From the NCBI GenBank assembly GCA_002493965.1, contig DLAP01000036.1, forward strand, positions 1 through 12,909: a stretch of 12,909 nt of DNA. Direction: 5' to 3'. The stretch comes from Clostridiales bacterium UBA7044 (GTDB lineage Bacteria; Bacillota; Clostridia; Oscillospirales; Oscillospiraceae). Every line of letters begins with the position of its first letter. Within the stretch, counting starts at the first letter, position 1. Below, piece after piece: positions 5,907-12,902 of the stretch. A model generated the notes under the pieces. The model saw nothing but the letters and a program-made list of their open reading frames with translations. It was not told where the DNA came from and ran no database searches. Made by a program: the position numbers and the translations under genes.

Positions 5907-7067
5907 CTACCCTCGGAAGGGCTGTACATATCGTTCATGGCTCAGGCTTTGTGGTCGGGCGTGGGCCCCGGAAACCAGGCCCAGCATAGCAAAGATTGTC
6001 ACCACGGAAGAGCCGCCGTAGCTGATCAGAGGCAGCGTCAGGCCGATAACCGGCATGGAGCCGATGCACATACCCACGTTAATCATCACCTGGAACATCA
6101 GAGCAGAAGCCGCGCCGTAGCACACCAGCCGCCGCATATAGTCCTGGCATTTGATACCAACGTAAATGCATCTGACGATGATGGCCAGCTCCAGCACCAT
6201 GATCAGTACACAGCCCAGGAATCCCAGTTCCTCACCCATGGAGGAGAAAATATAGTCCGTATGCTGGGCAAACAGGTTTCCGCCCTGGGTACGGTTGCCG
6301 TTGAACAGGCCCTGCCCCGTCATACCGCCGCCGGTGAGGGACTGGAGGTTCTTCTTGTAGTGGTAGCGCTCGTTGATGCCCTGGGGATCGATGCTGTCAT
6401 CAAACAGGATCAAAATTCGGTTCTGCTGGTGGGTAGCAAGGTGAGGGAAAATCACCGGGAAGGCCACGGCAATACTACCAAGAGCTAACGCGAACCACCA
6501 CAGGCTGACACCGCCGGCAAAGGCCATACCGATAAAAATGAACACGAAGATCAGAGATACGCCTGCGTCCCGGCTCACCGCCATGTTCAGGCCAACCAGC
6601 AACCCCAAATGCACCACCATGTGCATGACCGAGGGAATGCTGGAAATGTTATTCTGATGGGAGGCCATCACCGAGGCCATGATGATGATATAGGTGATCT
6701 TGCAAATCTCAGCAGGCTGAACCATGACCACCTTCAAGTTGATCCAGCTTCGGTTGCCGGTATTGTTATCTGTGCCCAGAGGGGAAAGCAGCATTAGCAG
6801 CAGAAAACAGTCAAATACCACCATGCTCATACGGTGCTCAGAGAGCAAATCCAAATCCAAAGAGGAGACAAAGGCATACATAACAACGCCCAGGCCCATG
6901 GAAACAAGCTGAATTGCAATATATCGGAAGTTTCCCCCAAATTTGTCCGCAGAGGTGGCACTGGCGATACACACCACGCCAAATCCGGCCACACACAGGC
7001 ACAAAATCAGCAGAACCATATCGCCCTTCTTGGTAAAATCTTTCAGTTCGTCTAGAAATCGACGCAT
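5907..7067 (-). CDS. rodA: SEDS-family peptidoglycan glycosyltransferase, RodA/FtsW type
   Basis: The 386-residue polytopic membrane protein should polymerise lipid II into glycan strands with a partner class B penicillin-binding protein. Visible SEDS motifs are NRSWINLKVVMVQPAEICKI (106-124), NERYHYKKNLQSLTGGGMTG (232-251), QHTDYIFSSMGEELGFLG (268-285) with the invariant Asp at 271, and LTLPLISYGGSS (343-354). RodA is preferred over FtsW or SpoVE because there is no division-cluster context, but the split is not certain. The ATG at 7067 is chosen over an in-frame one at 7097 because AAAGGAGG (7081-7074) lies six bases upstream. No partner PBP or mre gene is adjacent. Its nearest promoter on this strand is at 7415-7443, implying a roughly 340-nt leader. 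Confidence 0.9.
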   Translation of the reverse strand: MRRFLDELKDFTKKGDMVLLILCLCVAGFGVVCIASATSADKFGGNFRYIAIQLVSMGLGVVMYAFVSSLDLDLLSEHRMSMVVFDCFLLLMLLSPLGTDNNTGNRSWINLKVVMVQPAEICKITYIIIMASVMASHQNNISSIPSVMHMVVHLGLLVGLNMAVSRDAGVSLIFVFIFIGMAFAGGVSLWWFALALGSIAVAFPVIFPHLATHQQNRILILFDDSIDPQGINERYHYKKNLQSLTGGGMTGQGLFNGNRTQGGNLFAQHTDYIFSSMGEELGFLGCVLIMVLELAIIVRCIYVGIKCQDYMRRLVCYGAASALMFQVMINVGMCIGSMPVIGLTLPLISYGGSSVVTIFAMLGLVSGAHARPQSLSHERYVQPFRG

Positions 7068-7097
7068 GATCGGCCTCCTTTCATCGTAAATCCCCAT

Positions 7098-7408
7098 GCG
7101 ATACCATCCCGCCGCAAAACACGAAAGCAGTTCATGCGTGGAGATTTTTGTACATCAGAGCTAGCTGCCCCGCCAGGGGCGAGGCGCTGGCACTTAAATT
7201 TGTTTTTACCAGGGCCTGTCTGAAAACTGTCAAAACGCCTAAACTGCGGCTCTTTTTGCCCTGTGCGGCACCATTTTCCCTTGGAATACAACCAGTATTC
7301 CTGCGAAAAAATTGCTTGCCCAGAGCAAAAATCCCTCGCTTTTGGACATTCCGCCAGTTTTCAGATACGGCCCAGGAATGCAGAACTTTTCTAATAAAGT
7401 CATTCTAT
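7098..7408 (-). ncRNA. Candidate rod-shaped non-coding RNA or long structured rodA leader
   Basis: There is no convincing gene in this gap. On the minus strand, a transcript from the promoter at 7415-7443 would start near 7408. It can fold into a long rod closed by CTGAAAACTG (7364-7355) with CAGTTTTCAG (7229-7220) and GGGCC (7373-7369) with GGCCC (7216-7212). Inside lie TTTTTGCTC with GGGCAAAAA, GGCA with TGCC, and an apical GGAATAC-TGGTT-GTATTCC hairpin. Several pairs are G-U only if the minus strand is the RNA, which supports that strand. Size and shape recall 6S RNA, but I cannot confirm it. GCCCC/GGGGC (7167-7180) follows the rod without a T-run, so the 3' end is unclear. It might instead be a dispersed repeat. 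Confidence 0.45.
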
Positions 7409-7414
7409 TTGGGC

Positions 7415-7443
7415 ATTATACCATTTCCGGGGGCAAATGTAAA
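7415..7443 (-). promoter_or_regulatory. Sigma-A type promoter toward the rod-like RNA and rodA
   Basis: On the minus strand, TTTACA (7443-7438) and TATAAT (7420-7415) have a 17-base spacer. It faces away from the symporter promoter at 7518-7546. Confidence 0.75.
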
Positions 7444-7517
7444 GTAAGGAAATGTAAACGTTCTGCTCCTGCGCAACAAAAATACTGGTTTTTCGGGGAA
7501 GAAAACCCAATCTCCAA

Positions 7518-7546
7518 TTGACAGATGGCAAAGTTCCTTTTATAAT
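7518..7546 (+). promoter_or_regulatory. Perfect consensus sigma-A promoter for the symporter gene
   Basis: TTGACA (7518-7523), 17 bases, TATAAT (7541-7546). The start would be near 7553, giving a leader of under 30 nt before the ATG at 7581. Confidence 0.92.
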
Positions 7547-7580
7547 GTCATAGAATATTCATTTTTGGAGGATCGACATT

Positions 7581-8945
7581 ATGCAGCGTGAACACTTGGG
7601 AAGCCGCCTGGGCTTCCTTCTCCTGAGTGCGGGCTGCGCCATCGGCGTGGGCAACGTTTGGAAATTCCCCTGGATGGCAGGCCAGTACGGCGGCGGCGCC
7701 TTTGTGCTGGTATATCTGCTGTTCCTGCTGATCATCGGCGTGCCAGTGCTGACCATGGAATTTGCCATGGGCCGGGCCGCCCAAACAAGCCCCCTGAAAA
7801 TGTACGGTGTTTTGAAGCCCGGCAGCAAATGGGGCTGGCATGGCTATGTGTGCCTGCTGGGAAACGTTATGCTGATGATGTTCTATACTACCGTGGCGGG
7901 CTGGATGCTCCAGTATTTTGTGGAGACCGCCTGCGGGAAATTTACGAACTTAAGCGGCGAGGCCATTGACAGCGTCTTCCCGGAAATGCTCTCCGACCCT
8001 GGAAAAATGATCCCCTACATGGCCTTCATTGTGGTGTCCGGCTTTGCCATTATCTCCCTGGGTGTCCAGAAAGGTCTGGAACGGGTCACGAAGTGGATGA
8101 TGACCGCTCTGATCTTACTCATGTGGGTGCTGGCTATTCATTCTCTTTTCCTGGAAGGCGGCAGTGAGGGCTTAAAATTTTATCTGGTACCCTCCCTGGA
8201 AAAAATGGAGGAAGCAGGCTACTTCAATGTGATCGTAGGCGCTATGAATCAGGCCTTCTTCACCCTGAGCCTGGGCATCGGCGCCATGGCCATCTTCGGC
8301 AGCTACATTGGAAGAGCGCGCAGCCTGACGGGAGAAGCCGTCCGGGTGTGCGGCCTAGACACTATGGTTGCCCTGTGCGCGGGTCTCATTATTTTCCCCG
8401 CCTGCTCTGCCTACAATGTGGACGTGAACGCCGGTCCGGCACTGATCTTTGTGACCCTGCCCAACGTGTTTAACAATCTGCCCCTGGGACGGTTTTGGGG
8501 CAGCCTGTTCTTCCTGTTCATGACCTTCGCCGCCTACTCCACCATTCTGGCGGTGTTTGAGAACATCCTCTCCTGCGTCAGCGAGCTGACCGGCTGGAAC
8601 CGGAAGAAGTCCAGCATTATCTGCTGTATCAGTATTTTCCTGCTGAGCCTGCCCTGCTTACTGGGCTATAACCTGTGGAGCAATTTCCACCCCATTGCCG
8701 GGCGGGATGTGCTGGACAGTGAGGACTTCCTGGTAAGCAACATCATGCTGCCCCTGGGCTCTCTGATTTTCGTCTTCTTCTGCACCAGCCGCTATGGCTG
8801 GGGTTGGGACAGTTTCCTGAAGGAAGCCAACGAGGGCAAGGGTTTGAAAATGGCAAAGTGGCTCCGGCCCTATATGGCCTATGTGCTGCCTGTCATTGTG
8901 CTGGTCATCTTCGTGGTGGGCCTCTGGACCTTTTTCTTCCCCTAA
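7581..8945 (+). CDS. Sodium-dependent symporter of the NSS (neurotransmitter:sodium symporter, SNF) family
   Basis: The protein has 454 residues, the size of bacterial NSS members with eleven helices such as MhsT and Tyt1. Helix 1 contains the unwound sodium and substrate site GVGNVWKFPW (22-31), followed by QYGGGAFVLVYLLFLL and PVLTMEFAMGR, the family signature. Helix 6 holds NQAFFTLSLGIGAMAIFGSY (223-242), the other unwound substrate helix. Helix 8 is near FAAYSTILAVFEN (316-328). It should import an amino acid or related amine using the sodium gradient, but the substrate cannot be named from sequence. GGAGG (7567-7571) supports the start, and the gene appears monocistronic with its own strong promoter and a hairpin at its 3' end. 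Nothing looks broken. Confidence 0.93.
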   Translation: MQREHLGSRLGFLLLSAGCAIGVGNVWKFPWMAGQYGGGAFVLVYLLFLLIIGVPVLTMEFAMGRAAQTSPLKMYGVLKPGSKWGWHGYVCLLGNVMLMMFYTTVAGWMLQYFVETACGKFTNLSGEAIDSVFPEMLSDPGKMIPYMAFIVVSGFAIISLGVQKGLERVTKWMMTALILLMWVLAIHSLFLEGGSEGLKFYLVPSLEKMEEAGYFNVIVGAMNQAFFTLSLGIGAMAIFGSYIGRARSLTGEAVRVCGLDTMVALCAGLIIFPACSAYNVDVNAGPALIFVTLPNVFNNLPLGRFWGSLFFLFMTFAAYSTILAVFENILSCVSELTGWNRKKSSIICCISIFLLSLPCLLGYNLWSNFHPIAGRDVLDSEDFLVSNIMLPLGSLIFVFFCTSRYGWGWDSFLKEANEGKGLKMAKWLRPYMAYVLPVIVLVIFVVGLWTFFFP

Positions 8946-8962
8946 TACAAAGCAGAAACGCG

Positions 8963-8993
8963 CAGCCCCCGGACTTTCCAAGTCCGGGGGCTG
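8963..8993. terminator. Strong hairpin between convergent symporter and galactokinase genes
   Basis: CAGCCCCCGGACTT (8963-8976) pairs perfectly with AAGTCCGGGGGCTG (8980-8993) around a TCC loop, a 14-bp GC-rich stem. No true T-run follows on the plus strand and only T-rich sequence on the minus, so termination is likely but not classical. Confidence 0.65.
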
Positions 8994-9088
8994 GCAATAT
9001 GGAGATACAATTTTGTAAGTGTCCCACTTCTCACAGGGTCTTCGCCATCTCAGCAGGCCGCGTCACAGTATGTGCCTGAACATTCCCG

Positions 9089-10300
9089 TTATACCTTCAT
9101 TTTTACGCCGCCCTGGGGACGGATGGACAGCACATGGCAGGCGCCCTCACCCAGTGCTCCGTCGATTCCCGCCCGGAAGCTATCCAGCAGATCAAAGGGC
9201 ACAAAAGCCTGTACGGTGCCTGCGAAGCCGCCGCCGTGGACCCGGTAAGCGCCCCTCCCCTGGAGATAATGCTCGCACAGCCCCAGGGCCACGGCCATGG
9301 CCTGCTGCTGTACATAGCCTGCGGGGATTACATTTTGCAGATACATCCAGCTGGAGAACCCCGACTCCCGGATCAGCTTCAGGAAGCCGTCAAAATCTCC
9401 TCGTTCCAGGCATTCCACCTGCTGGGGCACCCGGCGATTTTCGTTGTACTCGTGGATGGCCCGCATCACCGCCCGGTCGCCGCATTCCTCCCGCAGGGCC
9501 GGAATGGCCGCGTAAAACTCCGCTTCCGGAATCTCGGTAGTCACTTCTTTCCCGAAGTGCTTGCAGACGGCCTTCAGTTCCTGGGTAATTGCAGCATACT
9601 CGTCCGTCAGGTCCGCGTGATCTGCCCGGGAGTCGATGACGCACAGGGCGTGTCCGGCGGTGGAGAAGTCAAAATTCACCGGCCGAATGTCCGGATGATC
9701 CTTGTCGCTAAAGTCGATGGTCACAAGGCCGCCTACAGCAGACGCCGTCTGGTCCATCAGTCCACAGGGCTTTCCAAAGAACACGTTCTCCGCGTACTGA
9801 CCGATCTGGGCGATTTCCGGCTGGGAAACCTTGCCATCAAAGAACAAGTGGTTGATCATGGTGCCGATGAGCACCTCATAGGCAGCGGAGGAGCTGAGAC
9901 CGGAACCGGGAAGCACCGTGGATTCACAGTAGGCATCAAATCCCGCCACCTTACAGCCAAGCTGCCGGAAGCGCGCAGCCACGCCCCGGATGAGGGCCGG
10001 AGTGGTGTTGATCTCTCCTGCCACAGGCATCAATTCCGTCACATCCACCTGGCTCATGGGATAACCCTTGGAAAGCACCCGGATGGTATTGGTTCCGTTG
10101 ATCCGCACAGCCGCCACAGTGTCCAGATTCACGGCTCCCGCCAGGACCCAGCCCCGCTGATGGTCCGTGTGGTTGCCGCCAATCTCAGTACGGCCAGGGG
10201 CAGAAAAGTACCCCTCTGGGGCGCCGCCAAAAGCCGCAGCAAAGCCGCTGTCTAAGGCCCGTTTGGCTTCGGGCGAAATCGTCAATTCCGGTATAAGCAT
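9089..10300 (-). CDS. galK: Galactokinase (GHMP kinase family)
   Basis: This 403-residue GHMP kinase should phosphorylate galactose at C1 in the Leloir pathway using ATP. The galactokinase signature appears at 33-50 as SAPGRTEIGGNHTDHQRG, with EIGGN where Escherichia coli-type enzymes have a NLIGE-like run. The ATP-binding loop is LPGSGLSSSAAYEV (130-143). The conserved Asp, probable catalytic base, is D183 in CGLMDQTASA. The third motif is YRVHGGGFAGTVQAF (352-366). The ATG at 10300 follows GGAGGAG. No galT, galE or transporter is adjacent, so it stands alone here. A related sugar kinase such as one for N-acetylgalactosamine cannot be excluded. Confidence 0.93.
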   Translation of the reverse strand: MLIPELTISPEAKRALDSGFAAAFGGAPEGYFSAPGRTEIGGNHTDHQRGWVLAGAVNLDTVAAVRINGTNTIRVLSKGYPMSQVDVTELMPVAGEINTTPALIRGVAARFRQLGCKVAGFDAYCESTVLPGSGLSSSAAYEVLIGTMINHLFFDGKVSQPEIAQIGQYAENVFFGKPCGLMDQTASAVGGLVTIDFSDKDHPDIRPVNFDFSTAGHALCVIDSRADHADLTDEYAAITQELKAVCKHFGKEVTTEIPEAEFYAAIPALREECGDRAVMRAIHEYNENRRVPQQVECLERGDFDGFLKLIRESGFSSWMYLQNVIPAGYVQQQAMAVALGLCEHYLQGRGAYRVHGGGFAGTVQAFVPFDLLDSFRAGIDGALGEGACHVLSIRPQGGVKMKV

Positions 10301-10344
10301 AGTCGCTCCTCCATTTCCAAAAATAATGGAAAATTTCTGATCTC

Positions 10345-10373
10345 ATTATAGCGCATTGGAAGGAAAAATGGAA
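10345..10373 (-). promoter_or_regulatory. Probable galK promoter
   Basis: On the minus strand, TTCCAT (10373-10368) and TATAAT (10350-10345) are 17 bases apart. The -10 is perfect and the -35 weak, giving a leader of about 40 nt. Confidence 0.6.
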
Positions 10374-10454
10374 GTCCCAAAAATCCACACTGGCAGCTTT
10401 TCCTTTTCTATCTATCAGAAAAAACAAAATTTTTAAAAAAGAGGAAAATACCTC

Positions 10455-10482
10455 TTGACTTTTTGGGATGCTGTGCTATAAT
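10455..10482 (+). promoter_or_regulatory. Promoter for tRNA-Ala
   Basis: TTGACT (10455-10460) and TATAAT (10477-10482) are 16 bases apart. Transcription would start near 10489, over 110 nt before the tRNA, so the precursor includes the tRNA-like fragment at 10520-10565. Confidence 0.75.
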
Positions 10483-10519
10483 ACAAAAGCTGTCTGATAC
10501 GGGCGGCTGAAAAGAATAT

Positions 10520-10565
10520 GGAGTATAGTTCAACTGGGGATCCGATGCAATCGGTTATCCGCTCC
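10520..10565 (+). repeat. tRNA-like fragment and hairpin in the tRNA-Ala leader
   Basis: GTATAGTTCAACTGGG (10523-10538) matches the tRNA-Ala 5' part (10606-10621) at 14 of 16 positions. GGAG (10520-10523) can pair with CTCC (10562-10565), and CCGAT (10542-10546) pairs with ATCGG (10550-10554) inside GGAT/ATCC. It lacks a normal anticodon arm and T-loop, so it would not be a working tRNA. It may be a pseudo-tRNA relic or a leader structure. Confidence 0.5.
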
Positions 10566-10601
10566 TTCTTTCTTAATTTAATATATTGATGTGTCCTACT
10601 T

Positions 10602-10677
<76 letters not shown>

Positions 10678-10696
10678 AAAGTTCACTGGGTGAAGG

Positions 10697-10731
10697 AAAA
10701 ACCTTGAAATCGAAAGATTTCAAGGTTTTTT
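10697..10731 (+). terminator. Intrinsic terminator after tRNA-Ala
   Basis: A 15-bp stem pairs 10697-10711 with 10716-10730 around a GAAA loop and runs into T at 10726-10731. It ends tRNA transcription and separates the tRNA from the recombinase gene. Confidence 0.92.
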
Positions 10732-10777
10732 CTTATCCAAAAGTGGAATAATCGCAGTATTCGCTTTTTGCGCCTGT

Positions 10778-10819
10778 GCGCTTGATTTTTGATGGAAATT
10801 TTGAAAATCAAGAGGTCAG
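10778..10819 (+). promoter_or_regulatory. Hairpin and tRNA-arm-like repeat in the recombinase leader
   Basis: CTTGATTTT (10781-10789) pairs with AAAATCAAG (10804-10812), a perfect 9-bp stem with a 14-nt loop. Its right arm overlaps the edge of AGAGG (10811-10815), the best ribosome site for the ATG at 10825. GCGCTTGA and TCAAGAGGTCAG repeat sequence from the tRNA. It may be a recombinase-binding site, an attachment relic or a translation control element. Confidence 0.5.
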
Positions 10820-10824
10820 GTATT

Positions 10825-11766
10825 ATGAAGAAAATTAAGCTGAATTGCGCCGCCACCATGGAGGAAACCTTTGCCGACTTCCTCGCTTCCCGCAAAGCAA
10901 AGGGGCTTGCGGACAAGACTTTGCAAAGCTATGAACAGCAGTTTCGAGCCGTGGCGCGGCACTTGGATGTAAAGACAGACATTGCCATGCTCCAAAAGGC
11001 GGACTTGGATGCAATGATTGTTTCCATGCGGGAGGCGGGGCTTTCCTCCAACAGCATCAACAGCTACACGCGCACCCTCAAATCCTTTTTCTCTTGGTGC
11101 AACGAGCAAGGGATTACCCGCCTCAATATCCCGCTCTACAAGGCCGAGGAAACTGTGAAAGAAACCTATTCGGATGCCGAACTTTCGGTGTTGCTAAAAA
11201 AGCCCGACATTCGCAAAACGACTTTCGCGGAATATCGGGATTGGGTGATTATCAACTTTCTTCTCAACTGCGGCTGTCGTGCCGCCACGGTTCGGGCAAT
11301 TCAGATTCGGGATGTGGATTTGGATGGGGGCGTGGTGTTCTACCGCCACACAAAGAACAGGAAAACCCAAGTCATTCCCCTTTGCAGCCCCATGATAGCC
11401 ATTCTGCGGGAGTATCAGCGGTATAGAAGCGGGGAAAGCACCGATTACCTCTTTTGCACGGAAACAGGCTCACAGCTTACGGAGAACGGCCTACGGCAAT
11501 CTATCGCAAGGTATAACGCGCGGCGCGGCGTTCAAAAAACCTCTATCCACCTGTTCCGCCACACATTCGCGCGAAAGTATCTGATTGACTGTGGCGGGGA
11601 TGCGTTCACCCTCCAAAAGCTGTTGGGACATTCCACCCTTGCCATGACGAAACACTACTGCGCGATTTATGATGCGGACTTGACAAAGAACTATGATAAT
11701 TTCTCCCCGCTGGCGCAAATGAAAGCGGGTAGCGCAAAAATCAAAATGAGCGGCAAACGGCGCTGA
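10825..11766 (+). CDS. Tyrosine recombinase / integrase
   Basis: This 313-residue site-specific recombinase probably inserts and excises its element at tRNA-Ala. The N-terminal SAM-like core-binding domain covers about residues 10-100 (TFADFLASRKAKGLADKTLQ, then SINSYTRTLKSFFSWCNEQG). The catalytic domain follows with R152 (NCGCRAATVRAIQIRDVDL), K177 (HTKNRKTQVIPL), H242 and R245 (HLFRHTFA), H269 (LLGHSTLAM) and the nucleophile Y278 (KHYCAIYD). All expected residues are present, so it looks active; the Glu that often follows the first Arg motif is replaced. The ATG at 10825 has AGAGG nearby; an earlier TTG at 10789 is possible but lies in the hairpin loop. It ends convergent with the minus-strand genes. 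Confidence 0.92.
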   Translation: MKKIKLNCAATMEETFADFLASRKAKGLADKTLQSYEQQFRAVARHLDVKTDIAMLQKADLDAMIVSMREAGLSSNSINSYTRTLKSFFSWCNEQGITRLNIPLYKAEETVKETYSDAELSVLLKKPDIRKTTFAEYRDWVIINFLLNCGCRAATVRAIQIRDVDLDGGVVFYRHTKNRKTQVIPLCSPMIAILREYQRYRSGESTDYLFCTETGSQLTENGLRQSIARYNARRGVQKTSIHLFRHTFARKYLIDCGGDAFTLQKLLGHSTLAMTKHYCAIYDADLTKNYDNFSPLAQMKAGSAKIKMSGKRR

Positions 11767-11819
11767 CGGCTTTACACGGGGCGCGCGGGTGGCGGCGGTA
11801 TTTATACGGCAATGGAAAA

Positions 11820-11847
11820 GAGCGGGAGGCACAAAGGCTTCCCGCTC
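11820..11847 (-). terminator. Terminator for the minus-strand accessory genes
   Basis: GAGCGGGA (11820-11827) pairs with TCCCGCTC (11840-11847), with one further pair after a mismatch on the minus strand. On the minus strand the stem runs into TTTT just below 11820. It lies between the recombinase and the 61-codon gene. Confidence 0.7.
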
Positions 11848-11855
11848 CCCTTATA

Positions 11856-12041
11856 TCAAAAATCAAATTCCCTGCACTGTGGTATTCCATAAGCGGGAAA
11901 ACCGCACCCCAATTCGTTTTGCAGATAATAGGCAATTTCCGACACCATCACAAGAATATCGTCGTATTCCTCTTTCTTTTGGTCTGCCCTTATCTGTGCA
12001 AAGACAGCCCACAAGCTGTCCAGCATTTCCTCTGTTGTCAT
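11856..12041 (-). CDS. Small acidic hypothetical protein (61 residues)
   Basis: The product begins MTTEEMLDSLWAVFAQIRAD, probably helical, continues KKEEYDDILVMVSEIAYYLQ, and ends with a Gly- and Phe-containing tail (CGFPAYGIPQCREFDF). A GAGGGG site overlaps the stop codon of the gene before it, so the two are likely co-translated. There is no membrane segment or known motif. I do not recognise the family; its place in the accessory block suggests an element-encoded helper. A different frame over the same bases has no ribosome site and was not chosen. Confidence 0.65.
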   Translation of the reverse strand: MTTEEMLDSLWAVFAQIRADQKKEEYDDILVMVSEIAYYLQNELGCGFPAYGIPQCREFDF

Positions 12042-12052
12042 ATACTATCCCC

Positions 12053-12562
12053 TCAAAATTCAAATTTCTTTCTGAACGGCGCGGGAGAAACTTGTTTCTC
12101 CCCGCCGCATTTATTTATACTATTTATGTTATTTATATTTATTTCTCTATCCTCTGGCGTGTCATTGTTTACGGTTTGCGGCGTTCCAAAAGCGTCTGCC
12201 GTAAAGTCATAGCCGCCGTCCGTTTCGTCTTTCTCTGTATGCGTGGCGCGCTGTGGTGTTTCATAGAAATCATAAGTATTGCTGTCCCCGCGCTGGACAA
12301 GATAGCCTTTATCCACCAGCCGCACAAATTGGTCGCGGTATGTAGAGGACGGCATACCCACCGCTTGCCTAATGGCAGCGGGCGAGAGCGCAAGCATAAA
12401 GCCGTTGGCGTTGGATGCAAAGTATAGATAAAGCATGAGCGCGTGCGCGCCGAGGTCGCGCGCCGCAGCTTGCCAATGACCGTTCTTTATCCCGAGGAAG
12501 TCAGACGCGGCGCGTTCTCTGTGAATTGCTACAAGCCGTTGGTTTGGAACTGTGTTCGGCAT
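12053..12562 (-). CDS. Winged-helix-like DNA-binding protein of a mobile element
   Basis: The 169-residue product has an N-terminal region of about 100 residues that fits a winged-helix fold: ARDLGAHALMLYLYFASNAN, then LSPAAIRQAVGMPSSTYRDQ as the helix-turn-helix, then FVRLVDKGYLVQRGDSNTYDF as the last helix and wing. The C-terminal 65 residues are polar and probably disordered (ATHTEKDETDGG, NINNINSINK). Proteins of this shape are common beside replication or transfer genes of Firmicutes plasmids and conjugative elements, where some start replication. That role is inference here. AAAGGAG lies about ten bases before the ATG at 12562. The stop at 12053 abuts the ribosome site of the 61-codon gene. 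Confidence 0.7.
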   Translation of the reverse strand: MPNTVPNQRLVAIHRERAASDFLGIKNGHWQAAARDLGAHALMLYLYFASNANGFMLALSPAAIRQAVGMPSSTYRDQFVRLVDKGYLVQRGDSNTYDFYETPQRATHTEKDETDGGYDFTADAFGTPQTVNNDTPEDREININNINSINKCGGEKQVSPAPFRKKFEF

Positions 12563-12625
12563 TCTCCATTTTCTCCTTTTCTATTGGAACGGCAGGGAGG
12601 GAAAGCCCCTCCCGCCGATTATGTA

Positions 12626-12880
12626 TTATTTACCGAGGCTTTCAATCTTTTCATTCAGCCCGTCGATAGCGTCAAAGATTTCTGTGACATCCACCGTGGC
12701 GGAAATACGGGAAAGAACTTCCTGCACAATTTCCTCTTTCATCTGTTCCATTTCCCGGCGGTGATTCATTTCGTCAATCATCATGCTGTTATGATACATC
12801 ATGTTCAGCGTTGTTTGCATGGACTTATCCATTCCGCTAATGAGAGATTGGAACATCCAGTCTTTTTGCGTATTTCGCAT
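12626..12880 (-). CDS. Small helical, methionine-rich hypothetical protein (84 residues)
   Basis: AGGAGG lies just before the ATG at 12880, which makes this a credible gene. The product is rich in Met, Glu and Ile, with SMQTTLNMMYHNSMMIDEMN, a likely coiled coil in NHRREMEQMKEEIVQEVLSR, and a second heptad-like stretch FDAIDGLNEKIESLG. There is no membrane segment. I do not recognise the family. It is followed after about 60 bp by the winged-helix gene and probably belongs to the same transcript. Confidence 0.7.
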   Translation of the reverse strand: MRNTQKDWMFQSLISGMDKSMQTTLNMMYHNSMMIDEMNHRREMEQMKEEIVQEVLSRISATVDVTEIFDAIDGLNEKIESLGK

Positions 12881-12896
12881 TTTCTATCCTCCTTGT

Positions 12897-12902
12897 ATTA
12901 TA
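12897..12902 (-). promoter_or_regulatory. Possible -10 box for the minus-strand accessory operon
   Basis: TATAAT on the minus strand lies 16 bases before the ATG at 12880. The matching -35 would fall past the window end, so this is only half a promoter. Confidence 0.4.

Noticed and set aside
7052..7291. 79-codon minus-strand frame in the gap before rodA
   Set aside because: It overlaps the rodA start in another frame, has no good ribosome site, and its bases are better explained by paired RNA arms.
9134..10255. 373-codon plus-strand frame across galK
   Set aside because: A shadow of the galactokinase gene, with no ribosome site and no recognisable domain.
11863..12063. 66-codon minus-strand frame overlapping the 61-codon gene
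   Set aside because: It overlaps the end of the winged-helix gene, lacks a ribosome site, and gives a Cys/Arg/Gly-rich product typical of a wrong frame.
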